A DNA stretch of 64,000 bases from Hetaerina americana (taxonomy: Eukaryota > Arthropoda > Insecta > Odonata > Calopterygidae). Below are positions 27,290 through 41,300 of the stretch, piece by piece. A program made the translations under genes and the position numbers. The stretch covers positions 1 through 64,000 of the forward strand of contig JAKTNV010000634.1 of assembly GCA_022747635.1 (NCBI GenBank). The letters are read 5' to 3'. Each line of letters opens with the position of its first letter. Position 1 is the stretch's first letter. Under the pieces are notes generated by a model. It had not been told where the DNA came from. It was given only the letters and a program-made list of their open reading frames with translations, and did not search any database.

Positions 27290-29165
27290 CATGGTGTGTA
27301 TTGTTGTTCATTTTCATCAAATAAACAAAATAAAACCCAGAGTTAATCATTAAAGACAAGAAATGAGCATAAAAGATGCCTCAGCGCAAGTGTTAATGTT
27401 AGTAAAAGAGCCCAAATTTCAAAAAATATTGCGAAAAACAACAATCTTCCATTAAAGAGTGAATGTTTGAGGTGAATAGAAGGCATTTATTTCATTTTTA
27501 GAAATTTTAATTTTTCACATTTTTCCATTAAAAGTGCCAATACCCCCCCTTTGGGTTCTACACGAAAATCACCCTCGATACAAATCAAACAAAAATGTTT
27601 CCATGGTGTGTCTTGTTGTTCATTTTCATCAAATAAACAAAATAAAACCCAGAATATATCATTAAAGGAAAGAAATGAGCATAAAAGATGCCTCAGCGCA
27701 AGTGTTAATGTTAGTAAAAGAGCCCAAATTTCAAAAAATATTGCGAAAAACAACAATCTTCCATTATAGAGTGAATGTTTGAGGTGTATAGAAGGCATTT
27801 ATTTCATTTTTAGAAATTTTAATTTTTCACATTTTTCCATTAAAAGTGCCAATTCTCCCCCTTTGGCTTCTAGGTGAAAATCTCACTCGACGGGAATCAA
27901 ACAAAAATGTTTCCATGGTGTGTATTGTTGTTCATTTTCATCAAATAAACAAAATAAAACCCAGAATAAATCATTAAAGACAGGAAATGAGCATAAAAGA
28001 TGCCTCAGCGCAAGTGTTAATGTTAGTCAAAGAGCCCAAATTTCAAAAAATATTGCGAAAAACAACAATCTTCAATTATAGAGTGAATGTTGGAGGTGTA
28101 TACAAGGCATTTATTTCATTTTTAGAAATTTTATTTTTTCACATTTTTCCATGAAAAGTGCCAATACCCCCCCCCTTTGGGTTCTAGGTGAAATTCTCAC
28201 TCGACACAAATTAAACAAAAATGTTTCCATGGTGTGTATTGTTGTTCATTTTCATCAAATAAACAAAATAAAACCCAGAGTTAATCATTAAAGACAAGAA
28301 ATGAGCATAAAAGATGCCTCAGCGCAAGTGTTAATGTTAGTAAAAGAGCCCAAATTTCAAAAAATATTGCGAAAAACAACAATCTTCCATTATAGAGTGA
28401 ATGTTTGAGGTGTATAGAAGGCATTTATTTCATTTTTAGAAATTTTAATTTTTCACATTTTTCCATGAAAAGTGCCAATACCCCCCCCTTTGGGTTCTAG
28501 GTGAAAATCTCACTCGTACCAATCAAACAAAAATGTTTCCATGGTGTGTATTGTTGTTCATTTTCATCAAATAAACAAAATAAAACCCAGAATAAATCAT
28601 TAAAGACAAGAAATGAGCTTAAAAGATGCCTCAGCGCAAGTGTTAATGTTAGTAAAAGAGCCCAAATTTCAAAAAATATTGCGAAAAACAACAATCTTCC
28701 ATTATAGAGTGAATCTTTGAGGTGTATAGAAGGCATTTATTTCAATTTTAGAAATTTCAAATTTTCACATTTTTCCATGAAAAGTGCCAATACCCCCCCC
28801 TTTGGGTTCTACACGAAAATCACCCTCGACACAAATCAAACAAAAATGTTTCCATGGTGTGTCTTGTTGTTCATTTTCATCAAATAAACAAAACAAAACC
28901 CAGAATAAATCATTAAAGACAAGAAATGAGCTTAAAAGATGCCTCAGCGCAAGTGTTAATGTTAGTAAAAAGCCCAAATTTCAAAAAATATTGCGAAAAA
29001 CAACAATCTTCCATTATAGAGTGAATGTTTGAGATATATAGAAGGCATTTATTTCATTTTTGAAAAATTTTAATTTTTCACATTTTTCCATGAAAAGTGC
29101 CAATACCCCCCCTTTGGGTTCTAGGTGAAAATCTCACTCGACACAAATCAAACAAAAATGTTTCC
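27290..29165 (+). repeat. 6-monomer duplication, copy 1
   Basis: Matches the following 1876 bp in monomer order and private changes: an altered C-tract (aattctccccc near 27852), a D monomer (27888), acaaattaaac near 28205, and aaatttcaa near 28752. Visible differences from copy 2 include attaaaggaaag against attaaagacaag near 27664, and tgttggagg against tgtttgagg near 28088. Confidence 0.85.
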
Positions 29166-31141
29166 ATGGTGTGTATTGTTGTTCATTTTCATCAAATAAA
29201 CAAAATAAAACCCAGAGTTAATCATTAAAGACAAGAAATGAGCATAAAAGATGCCTCAGCGCAAGTGTTAATGTTAGTAAAAGAGCCCAAATTTCAAAAA
29301 ATATTGCGAAAAACAACAATCTTCCATTAAAGAGTGAATGTTTGAGGTGAATAGAAGGCATTTATTTCATTTTTAGAAATTTTAATTTTTCACATTTTTC
29401 CATTAAAAGTGCCAATACCCCCCCCTTTGGGTTCTTCACGAAAATCACCCTCGATACAAATCAAACAAAAATGTTTCCATGGTGTGTCTTGTTGTTCATT
29501 TTCATCAAATAAACAAAATAAAACCCAGAATATATCATTAAAGACAAGAAATGAGCATAAAAGATGCCTCAGCGCAAGTGTTAATGTTAGTAAAAGAGCC
29601 CAAATTTCAAAAAATATTGCGAAAAACAACAATCTTCCATTATAGAGTGAATGTTTGAGGTGTATAGAAGGCATTTATTTCATTTTTAGAAATTTTAATT
29701 TTTCACATTTTTCCATTAAAAGTGCCAATTCTCCCCCTTTGGCTTCTAGGTGAAAATCTCACTCGACGGGAATCAAACAAAAATGTTTCCATGGTGTGTA
29801 TTGTTGTTCATTTTCATCAAATAAACAAAATAAAACCCAGAATAAATCATTAAAGACAGGAAATGAGCATAAAAGATGCCTCAGCGCAAGTGTTAATGTT
29901 AGTCAAAGAGCCCAAATTTCAAAAAATATTGCGAAAAACAACAATCTTCAATTATAGAGTGAATGTTTGAGGTGTATACAAGGCATTTATTTCATTTTTA
30001 GAAATTTTATTTTTTCACATTTTTCCATGAAAAGTGCCAATACCCCCCCCCCTTTGGGTTCTAGGTGAAATTCTCACTCGACACAAATTAAACAAAAATG
30101 TTTCCATGGTGTGTATTGTTGTTCATTTTCATCAAATAAACAAAATAAAACCCAGAGTTAATCATTAAAGACAAGAAATGGGCATAAAAGATGCCTCAGC
30201 GCAAGTGTTAATGTTAGTAAAAGAGCCCAAATTTCAAAAAATATTGCGAAAAACAACAATCTTCCATTATAGAGTGAATGTTTGAGGTGTATAGAAGGCA
30301 TTTATTTCATTTTTAGAAATTTTAATTTTTCACATTTTTCCATGAAAAGTGCCAATACCCCCCCCTTTGGGTTCTAGGTGAAAATCTCACTCGTACCATT
30401 CAAACAAAAATGTTTCCATGGTGTGTATTGTTGTTCATTTTCATCAAATAAACAAAATAAAACCCAGAATAAATCATTAAAGACAAGAAATGAGCTTAAA
30501 AGATGCCTCAGCGCAAGTGTTAATGTTAGTAAAAGAGCCCAAATTTCAAAAAATATTGCGAAAAACAACAATCTTCCATTATAGAGTGAATCTTTGAGGT
30601 GTATAGAAGGCATTTATTTCATTTTTAGAAATTTCAATTTTTCACATTTTTCCATGAAAAGTGCCAATACCCCCCCCCTTTGGGTTCTACACGAAAATCA
30701 CCCTCGACACAAATCAAACAAAAATGTTTCCATGGTGTGTCTTGTTGTTCATTTTCATCAAATAAACAAAACAAAACCCAGAATAAATCATTAAAAACAA
30801 GAAATGAGCTTAAAAGATGCCTCAGCGCAAGTGTTAATGTTAGTAAAAGAGCCCAAATTTCAAAAAATATTGCGAAAAACAACAATCTTCCATTATAGAG
30901 TGAATGTTTGAGATATATAGAAGGCATTTATTTCATTTTTGAAAAATTTTAATTTTTCACATTTTTCCATGAAAAGTGCCAATACCCCCCCTTTGGGTTC
31001 TAGGTGAAAATCTCACTCGACACAAATCAAACAAAAATGTTTCCATGGTGTGTATTGTTGTTCATTTTCATCAAATAAACAAAATAAAACCCAGAGTTAA
31101 TCATTAAAGACAAGAAATGAGCATAAAAGATGCCTCAGCGC
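29166..31141 (+). repeat. 6-monomer duplication, copy 2
   Basis: Repeats 27290-29266 at an offset of 1876-1877 bp, with aattctccccc near 29728 and the D monomer at 29764. Similarity ends near 31138, where copy 2 has an E deletion followed by aaagcgccc while copy 1 keeps the full segment. Its last part (from about 30330) is also the start of the 8-monomer duplication, so this stretch took part in two successive events. Confidence 0.85.
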
Positions 31142-32813
31142 TTAGTAAAAGCGCCCAAATTTCAAAAAATATTGTGAAAAACAACAATCTTCCATTATAG
31201 AGTGAATGTTTGAGGTGTATAGAAGGCATTTATTTCATTTTTAGAAATTTTAATTTTTCACATTTCTCCATGAAAAGTGCCAATCCCCCCCTTTGGGTTC
31301 TAGGTGAAATTCTCACTCGACACAAATCAAACAAAAAAGTTTCCATGGTGTGCATTGTTGTTCATTTTCATCAAATAAACAAAATAAAACCCAGAATAAA
31401 TCATTAAAGACCAGAAATGAGCATAAAAGATGCCTCAGCGCAAGTGTTATGTTAGTAATAGAGCTCAAATTTCAAAAAATATTGCGAAAAACAACAATCT
31501 TCCATTATAGAGTGAATGTTTGAGGTGTATAGAAGGCATTTATTTCATTTTTAGAAATTTTAATTTTTCACATTTTTCCATGAAAAGTGCCATTACCCCC
31601 CCCCTTTGGGTTCTAGGTGAAATTCTCACTCGACACAAATCAAACAAAAATGTTTCCATGGTGTGTTTTGGTATTTCATTTTCATCAAATAAACAAAATA
31701 AAACCCAGAATAAATCATTAAAGACAAAAAATGAGCATAAAAGATACCTCAGCGCAAGTGCTAATGTTAGTAAAAGAGCCCAAATTTCTAAAAATATTGC
31801 AAAAAACAACAATCTTCCATTATAGAGTGAATGTTTGAGGTGTATAGAAGGCATTTATTTCATTTTTAGAAATTTAAATTTTTCACATTTCTCCATGAAA
31901 AATGCCAATACCCCCCCCCCCTTTGGGTTCTAGGTGAAATTCTCACTCGACACAATTCAAAGAAAAATGTTTCCATGGTGTGTATTGTTGTTCATTTTCA
32001 TCAAATAAACAAAATAAAACCCAGAGTTAATCATTAAAGACAAGAAATGAGCATAAAAGATGCCTAAGCGCAAGTGTTAATGTTAGTAAAAGAGCCCAAA
32101 TTTCAAAAAATATTGCGAAAAACAACAATCTTCCATTATAGAGTGAATGTTTGAGGTGTATAGAAGGCATTTATTTCATTTTTAGAAATTTTAATTTTTC
32201 ACATTTTTCCATGAAAAGTGCCAATACCCCCCCCCTTTGGTTTCTAGGTGAAATTCTCACTCGACACAAATCAAACAAAAATGTTTCCATGGTGTGTCTT
32301 GTTGTTCATTTTCATCAAATAAACAAAATAAAACCCAGCATATATCATTAAAGACAAGAAATGAGCATAAAAGAGGCCTCAGCGCAATTGTTAATGTTAG
32401 TAAAAGAGCCCAAATTTCAAAAAATATTGCGAAAAACAACAATCTTCCATTATAGAGTGAATGTTTGAGGTGTATAGAAGGCATTTATTTCATTTTTAGA
32501 AATTTTAATTTTTCACATTTTTCCATGAAAAGTGCCAATACCCCCCCCTTTGGGTTCTAGGTGAAAATCTCACTCGTACCAATCAAACAAAAATGTTTCC
32601 ATGGTGTGTATTTTTGTTCATTTTCATCAAATAAACAAAATAAAACCCAGAATAAATCATTAAAGACAGGAAATGAGCATAAAAGATGCCTCAGCGCTTA
32701 GTAAAAGAGCCGAAATTTCAAAAAATATTGCGAAAAACAACAATCTTCCATTATAGAGTGAATGTTTGAGGTGAATAGAAGGCATTTATTTCATTTTTAG
32801 AAATTTTAAATTT
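30330..32813 (+). repeat. 8-monomer duplication, copy 1
   Basis: Repeats downstream at an offset of 2484 falling to 2479 bp. Shared private marks are agaaatttcaattt, gagatatatag, aaagcgccc after an E deletion (31138), gtgttttggtatttc (near 31664), tttaaatttttcac and cagcatatatc. The steps in offset coincide with C-tract length differences (9 against 8, 9 against 8, 11 against 9, and 9 against 8 C). Few substitutions separate the copies, for example agctcaaat against agcccaaat near 31463. Confidence 0.88.
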
Positions 32814-35340
32814 TCACATTTTTCCATGAAAAGTGCCAATACCCCCCCCTTTGGGTTCTAGGTGAAAATCTCACTCGTACCAATCAAACAAAAATGTTTC
32901 CATGGTGTGTATTGTTGTTCATTTTCATCAAATAAACAAAATAAAACCCAGAATAAATCATTAAAGACAAGAAATGAGCTTAAAAGATGCCTCAGCGCAA
33001 GTGTTAATGTTAGTAAAAGAGCCCAAATTTTAAAAAATATTGCGAAAAACAACAATCTTCCATTATAGAGTGAATCTTTGAGGTGTATAGAAGGCATTTA
33101 TTTCATTTTTAGAAATTTCAATTTTTCACATTTTTCCATGAAAAGTGCCAATACCCCCCCCTTTGGGTTCTACACGAAAATCACCCTCGACACAAATCAA
33201 ACAAAAATGTTTCCATGGTGTGTCTTGTTGTTCATTTTCATCAAATAAACAAAACAAAACCCAGAATAAATCATTAAAAACAAGAAATGAGCTTAAAAGA
33301 TGCCTCAGCGCAAGTGTTAATGTTAGTAAAAGAGCCCAAATTTCAAAAAATATTGCGAAAAACAACAATCTTCCATTATAGAGTGAATGTTTGAGATATA
33401 TAGAAGGCATTTATTTCATTTTTGAAAAATTTTAATTTTTCACATTTTTCCATGAAAAGTGCCAATACCCCCCCTTTGGGTTCTAGGTGAAAATCTCACT
33501 CGACACAAATCAAACAAAAATGTTTCCATGGTGTGTATTGTTGTTCATTTTCATCAAATAAACAAAATAAAACCCAGAGTTAATCATTAAAGACAAGAAA
33601 TGAGCATAAAAGATGCCTCAGCGCTTAGTAAAAGCGCCCAAATTTCAAAAAATATTGCGAAAAACAACAATCTTCCATTATAGAGTGAATGTTTGAGGTG
33701 TATAGAAGGCATTTATTTCATTTTTAGAAATTTTAATTTTTCACATTTCTCCATGAAAAGTGCCAATCCCCCCCTTTGGGTTCTAGGTGAAATTCTCACT
33801 CGACACAAATCAAACAAAAAAGTTTCCATGGTGTGCATTGTTGTTCATTTTCATCAAATAAACAAAATAAAACCCAGAATAAATCATTAAAGACCAGAAA
33901 TGAGCATAAAAGATGCCTCAGCGCAAGTGTTATGTTAGTAATAGAGCCCAAATTTCAAAAAATATTGCGAAAAACAACAATCTTCCATTATAGAGTGAAT
34001 GTTTGAGGTGTATAGAAGGCATTTATTTCATTTTTAGAAATTTTAATTTTTCACATTTTTCCATGAAAAGTGCCATTACCCCCCCCTTTGGGTTCTAGGT
34101 GAAATTCTCACTCGACACAAATCAAACAAAAATGTTTCCATGGTGTGTTTTGGTATTTCATTTTCATCAAATAAACAAAATAAAACCCAGAATAAATCAT
34201 TAAAGACAAGAAATGAGCATAAAAGATACCTCAGCGCAAGTGCTAATGTTAGTAAAAGAGCCCAAATTTCTAAAAATATTGCAAAAAACAACAATCTTCC
34301 ATTATAGAGTGAATGTTTGAGGTGTATAGAAGGCATTTATTTCATTTTTAGAAATTTAAATTTTTCACATTTCTCCATGAAAAATGCCAATACCCCCCCC
34401 CTTTGGGTTCTAGGTGAAATTCTCACTCGACACAATTCAAAGAAAAATGTTTCCATGGTGTGTATTGTTGTTCATTTTCATCAAATAAACAAAATAAAAC
34501 CCAGAGTTAATCATTAAAGACAAGAAATGAGCATAAAAGATGCCTAAGCGCAAGTGTTAATGTTAGTAAAAGAGCCCAAATTTCAAAAAATATTGCGAAA
34601 AACAACAATCTTCCATTATAGAGTGAATGTTTGAGGTGTATAGAAGGCATTTATTTCATTTTTAGAAATTTTAATTTTTCACATTTTTCCATGAAAAGTG
34701 CCAATACCCCCCCCTTTGGTTTCTAGGTGAAATTCTCACTCGACACAAATCAAACAAAAATGTTTCCATGGTGTGTCTTGTTGTTCATTTTCATCAAATA
34801 AACAAAATAAAACCCAGCATATATCATTAAAGACAAGAAATGAGCATAAAAGAGGCCTCAGCGCAATTGTTAATGTTAGTAAAAGAGCCCAAATTTCAAA
34901 AAATATTGCGAAAAACAACAATCTTCCATTATAGAGTGAATGTTTGAGGTGTATAGAAGGCATTTATTTCATTTTTAGAAATTTTAATTTTTCACATTTT
35001 TCCATGAAAAGTGCCAATACCCCCCCCTTTGGGTTCTAGGTGAAAATCTCACTCGTACCAATCAAACAAAAATGTTTCCATGGTGTGTATTTTTGTTCAT
35101 TTTCATCAAATAAACAAAATAAAACCCAGAATAAATCATTAAAGACAGGAAATGAGCATAAAAGATGCCTCAGCGCTTAGTAAAAGAGCCGAAATTTCAA
35201 AAAATATTGCGAAAAACAACAATCTTCCATTATAGAGTGAATGTTTGAGGTGAATAGAAGGCATTTATTTCATTTTTAGAAATTTTAAATTTTCACATTT
35301 TTCCATGAAAAGTGCCAATACCCCCCCCTTTGGGTTCTAG
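32814..35340 (+). repeat. 8-monomer duplication, copy 2
   Basis: Carries every private mark of 30330-32867, including gtgttttggtatttc near 34144 and E deletions at 33621 and 35173. Similarity ends near 35345, where gtgaaattctcac replaces gtgaaaatctcac. The right half of this copy is also the start of the 25-monomer duplication. Confidence 0.88.
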
Positions 35341-38300
35341 GTGAAATTCTCACTCGACACAAATCAAACAAAAATGTTTCCATGGTGTGTATTGTTGTTC
35401 ATTTTCATCAAATAAACAAAATAAAACCCAGAGTTAATCATTAAAGACAAGAAATGAGCATAAAAGATGCCTCAGCGCAAGTGTTAATGTTAGTAAAAGA
35501 GCCCAAATTTCAAAAAATATTGCGAAAAACAACAATCTTCCATTATAGAGTGAATGTTTGACGTGTATACAAGGCATTTATTTCATTTTTGAAAAATTTT
35601 AATTTTTCACATTTCTCCATGAAAAGTGCCAATACCCCCCCTTTGGGTTCTAGGTGAAATTCTCACTCGACCCAATTCAAACAAAAATGTTTCCATGGTG
35701 TGTATTGTTGTTCATTTTCATCAAATAAACAAAATAAAACCCAGAGTTAATCATTAAAGACAAGAAATGAGCATAAAAGATGCCTCAGCGCAAGTGGTAA
35801 AGTTAGTGAAAGAGCCCAAATTTCAAAAAATATTGCGAAAAACAACAATCTTCCATTATAGAGTGAATGTTTGAGGTGTATACAAGGCATTTATTTCATT
35901 TTTAGAAATTTTAATTTTTCACATTTTTCCATGAAAAGTGCCAAAACCCCCCCCTTTGGGTTCTACACGTAAATCACCCTCGACACAAATCCAACAAAAA
36001 TGTTTCCATGGTGTGTCTTGTTGTTCATTTTCATAAAATAAACAAAATAAAACCCAGAATATATCATTAAAGACAAGAAATGAGCATAAAAGATGCCTCA
36101 GCGCAAGTGTTAATGTTAGTAAAAGAGCCCAAATTTCAAAAAATATTGCGAAAAACAACAATCTTCCATTATAGAGTGAATGTTTGAGGTGTATAGAAGG
36201 CATTTATTTCATTTTTAGAAATTTTAATTTTTCACATTTTTCCATGAAAAGTGCCAATACCCCCCCCTTTGGGTTCTAGGTGAAATTCTCACTCGACACA
36301 AATCAAACAAAAATGTTTCCATGGTGTATATTGTTGTTCATTTTCATCAAATAAACCAAATAAAACCCAGAGTTAATCATTAAAGACAGGAAATGAGCAT
36401 AAAAGATGCCTCAGCGCAAGCGTTAATGTTAGTTAAGAGCCCAAATTTCAAAAAATATTGCGAAAAACAACAATCTTCCATTATAGAGTGAATGTTTGAG
36501 GTGTATAGAAGGCATTTATTTCATTTTTAGAAATTTTAATTTTTCACATTTTTCCATTAAAAGTGCCAATACCCCCCCCTTTGGGTTCTACACGAAAATC
36601 ACCCTCGACACAAATCAAACAAAAATGTTTCCATGGTGTGTCTTGTTGTTCATTTTCATCAAATAAACAAAATAAAACCCAGAATATATCATTAAAGACA
36701 AGAAATGAGCATAAAAGATGCCTCAGCGCAAGTGTTAATGTTAGTAAAAGAGCCCAAATTTCAAAAAATATTGCGAAAAACAACAATCTTCCATTATAGA
36801 GTGAATGTTTGAGGTGTATAGAAGGCATTTATTTCATTTTTAGAAATTTTAATTTTTCACATTTTTCCATTAAAAGTGCCAATACCCCCCCTTTGGCTTC
36901 TAGGTGAAAATCTCACTCGACGGGAATCAAACAAAAATGTTTCCATGGTGTGTTTTGTTGTTCATTTTCATCAAATAAACAAAATAAAACCCAGAATAAA
37001 TCATTAAAGACAGGAAATGAGCATAAAAGATGCCTCAGCGCATGTGTTAATGTTAGTCAAAGAGCCCAAATTTCCAAAAATATTGCGAAAAACAACAATC
37101 TTCAATTATAGAGTGAATGTTTGAGGTGTATACAAGGCATTTATTTCATTTTTAGAAATTTAATTTTTCACATTTTTCCATGAAAAGTGCCAATACCCCC
37201 CCCCCCTTTGGGTTCTAGGTGAAATTCTCACTCGACACAAATTAAACAAAAATGTTTCCATGGTGTGTATTGTTGTTCATTTTCATCAAATAAACAAAAT
37301 AAAACCCAGAGTTAATCATTAAAGACAAGAAATGAGCATAAAAGATGCCTCAGCTCAAGTGGTAATGTTAGTAAAAGAGCCCAAATTTCTAAAAATATTG
37401 CGAAAAACAATTATTTTCCTTTATAGAGTGAATGTTTGAGGTGTATAGAAGGCATTTATTTCATTTTTAGAAATTTTAATTTTTCACATTTTTCCATGAA
37501 AAGTGCCAATACCCCCCCCTTTGGGTTCTAGGTGAAAATCTCACTCGTACCAATCAAACAAAAATGTTTCCTTGGTGTGTATTGTTGTTCATTTTCATCA
37601 AATAAACAAAATAAAACCCAGAATAATTCATTAAAGACAAGAAATGAGCTTAAAAGATGCCTCAGCGCAAGTGTTAATGTTAGTAAAAGAGCCCAAATTT
37701 CAAAAAATATTGCGAAAAACAACAATCTTCCATTATAGAGTGAATGTTTGAGGTGTATAGAAGGCATTTATTTCATTTTTAGAAATTTTAATTTTTCACA
37801 TTTTTCCATGAAAAGTGCCAATACCCCCCCCTTTGGGTTCTAGGTGAAAATCTCACTCGTACCAATCAAACAAAAATGTTTCCATGGTGTGTATTGTTGT
37901 TCATTTTCATCAAATAAACAAAACAAAACCCAGAATAAATCATTAAAGACAAGAAATGAGCTTAAAAGATGCCCCAGCGCAAGTGTTAATGTTAGTAAAA
38001 CAGCCCAAATTTCAAAAAATATTGCGAAAAACAACAATCTTCCATTATAGAGTGAATGTTTGAGATATATAGAAGGCATTTATTTCATTTTTGAAAAATT
38101 TTAATTTTTCACATTTCTCCATGAAAAGTGCCAATACCCCCCCCTTTGGGTTCTAGGTGAAATTCTCACTCGACACAATTCAAACAAAAATGTTTCCATG
38201 GTGTGTATTGTTGTTCATTTTCATCAAATAAACAAAATAAAACCCAGAGTTAATCATTAAAGACAAGAAATGAGCATAAAAGATGCCTCAGCGCAAGTGT

Positions 38301-41300
38301 TAATGTTAGTAAAAGAGCCCAAATTTCAAAAAATATTGCGAAAAACAACAATCTTCCATTATAGAGTGAATCTTTGAGGTGTATAGAAGGCATTTATTTC
38401 ATTTTTAGAAATTTTAATTTTTCACATTTTTCCATGAAAAGTGCCAATACCCCCCCCTTTGGGTTCTACACGAAAATCACCCTCGACACAAATCAAACAA
38501 AAATGTTTCCATGGTGTGTCTTGTTGTTCATTTTCATCAAATAAACAAAATAAAACCCAGAATATATCATTAAAGACAAGAAATGAGCATAAAAGATGCC
38601 TCAGCGCAAGTGTTAATGTTAGTAAAAGAGCCCAAATTTCAAAAAATATTGCGAAAAACAACAATCTTCCATTATAGAGTGAATGTTTGAGGTGTATAGA
38701 AGGCATTTATTTCATTTTTAGAAATTTTAATTTTTCACATTTTTCCATGTAAAGTGCCAATACTTAGAACCCCTTTGGGTTCTACACGAAAATCACCCTC
38801 GACACAAATCAAACAAAAATGTTTCCATGGTGTGTCTTGTTGTTCATTTTCATCAAATAAACAAAACAAAACCCAGAATAAATCATTAAAGACAAGAAAT
38901 GAGCTCAAAAGATGCCTCAGCGCAAGTGTTAATGTTAGTAAAAGAGCCCAAATTTCAAAAAATATTGCGAAAAACAACAATCTCCCATTAAAGAGTGAAT
39001 GTTTGACGTGTTTAGAAGGCATTTATTTCATTTTTGAAAAATTTTAATTTTTCACATTTCTCCATGAAAAGTGCCAATACCCCCCCCTTTGGGTTCTAGG
39101 TTAAATTCTCACTCGACACAAATCAAACAAAAAAGTTTCCATGGTGTGTATTGTTGTTCATTTTCATCAAATAAACAAAATAAAACCCAGAGTTAATCAT
39201 TAAAGACAGAAAATGAGCATAAAAGATGCCTCAGCGCAAGCGTTAATGTTAGTAAAAGAGCCCAAATTTCAAAAAATATTGCGAAAAACAACAATCTTCC
39301 ATTATAGAGTGAATTTTTGAGGTGTATACAAGGCATTTATTTCATTTTTAGAAATTTTAATTTTTCACATTTTTCCATGAAAAGTGCCAATACCCCCCCC
39401 TTTGGGTTCTAGGTGAAATTCTCACTCGACACAAATCAAACAAAAATGTTTCCATGGTGTGTATTGTTGTTCATTTTCATCAAATAAACAAAATAAAACC
39501 CAGAGTTAATCATTAAAGACAGGAAATGAGCATAAAAGATGCCTCAGCGCAAGCGTTAATGTTAGTAAAAGAGCCCAAATTTCAAAAAATATTGCGAAAA
39601 ACAACAATCTTCCGTTATAGAGTGAATGTTTGAGGTGTATACAAGGCATTTATTTCATTTTTAGAAATTTTAATTTTTCACATTTTTCCATGAAAAGTGC
39701 CAATACCCCCCCCCTTTGGGTTCTACACGAAAATCACCCTCGACACAAATCAAACAAAAATGTTTCCATGGTGTGTATTGTTGTTCATTTTCATAAAATA
39801 AACAAAATAAAACCCAGAATATATCATTAAAGACAAGAAATGAGCATAAAAGATGCCTCAGCGCAAGTGTAAATGTTAGTAAAAGAGCCCAAATTTCAAG
39901 AAATATTGCGAAAAACAACAATCTTCCATTATAGAGTGAATGTTTGAGGTGTATAGAAGGCATTTATTTCATTTTAAGAAATTTTAATTTTTCACATTTT
40001 TCCATGAAAAGTGCCAATACCCCCCCCTTTGGGTTCTAGGTGAAAATCTTACTCGACCCATATCAAACAAAAATGTTTCCATGGTGTGTATTGTTGTTCA
40101 TTTTCATCAAATAAACAAAATAAAACCCAGAGTTAATCATTAAAGACAGGAAATGAGCATAAAAGATGCCTCAGCGCTTAGTAAAAGAGCCCAAATTTCA
40201 AAAAATATTGCGAAAAACAACAATCTTCCATTATAGAGTGAATGTTTGAGGTGTAAACAAGGCATTTATTTCATTTTTAGAAATTTTAATTTTTCACATT
40301 TTTCCATGAAAAGTGCCAAAACCCCCCCCTTTGGGTTCTACACGTAAATCACCCTCGACACAAATCCAACAAAAATGTTTCCATGGTGTGTCTTGTCGTT
40401 CATTTTCATAAAATAAACAAAATAAAACCCAAAATATATCATTAAAGACAAGAAATGAGCATAAAAGATGCCTCAGCGCAAGTGTTAATGTTAGTAAAAG
40501 AGCCCAAATTTCAAAAAATATTGCGAAAAACAACAATCTTCCATTAGAGAGTGAATGTTTGAGGTCTATAGAAGGCATTTATTTCATTTTTAGAAATTTT
40601 AATTTATCACATTTTTCCATGAAAAGTGCCAATACCCCCCCCTTTGGGTTCTAGGTGAAAATCTCACTCGACACAAATCAAACAAAAATATTTCCATGGT
40701 GTGTATTGTTGTTCATTTTCATCAAATAAACAAAATAAAACCCAGAGTTAATCATTAAAGACAGGAAATGAGCATAAAAGATGCCTCAGCGCTTAGTAAA
40801 AGAGCCGAAATTTCAAAAAATATTGCGAAAAACAACAATCTTCCATTATAGAGTGAATGTTTGAGGTGAATAGAAGGCATTTATTTCATTTTTAGAAATA
40901 TTAAATTTTCACATTTTTCCATGAAAAGTGCCAATACCCCCCCCTTTGGGTTCTAGGTGAAATTCTCACTCGACACAAATCAAACAAAAATGTTTCCATG
41001 GTGTGTATTGTTGTTCATTTTCATCAAATAAACAAAATAAAACCCAGAATAAATCATTAAAGAAAAGAAATGAGCATAAAAGATGCCTCAGCGCAAGTGT
41101 TAATGTTAGTAAAAGAGCCCAAATTTCAAAAAATATTGCGAAAAACAACAATCTTCCATTATAGAGTGAATCTTTGAGGTGTATAGAAGGCATTTATTTC
41201 ATTTTTAGAAATTTTAATTTTTCACATTTTTCCATGAAAAGTGCCAATACCCCCCCCTTTGGGTTCTACACGAAAATCACCCTCGACACAAATCAAACAA

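Noticed and set aside
31642..31680. Foreign insertion at gtgttttggtatttc
   Set aside because: It is a short local substitution or indel of the usual gtgtattgttgttc with the monomer phase preserved, and is repeated at 34144 and 41944 by duplication.
38758..38784. Transposon footprint or terminator at the ttagaacccc hairpin
   Set aside because: There is no target-site duplication, no inserted extra sequence and no T-run after the stem; the change replaces the C-tract in place.
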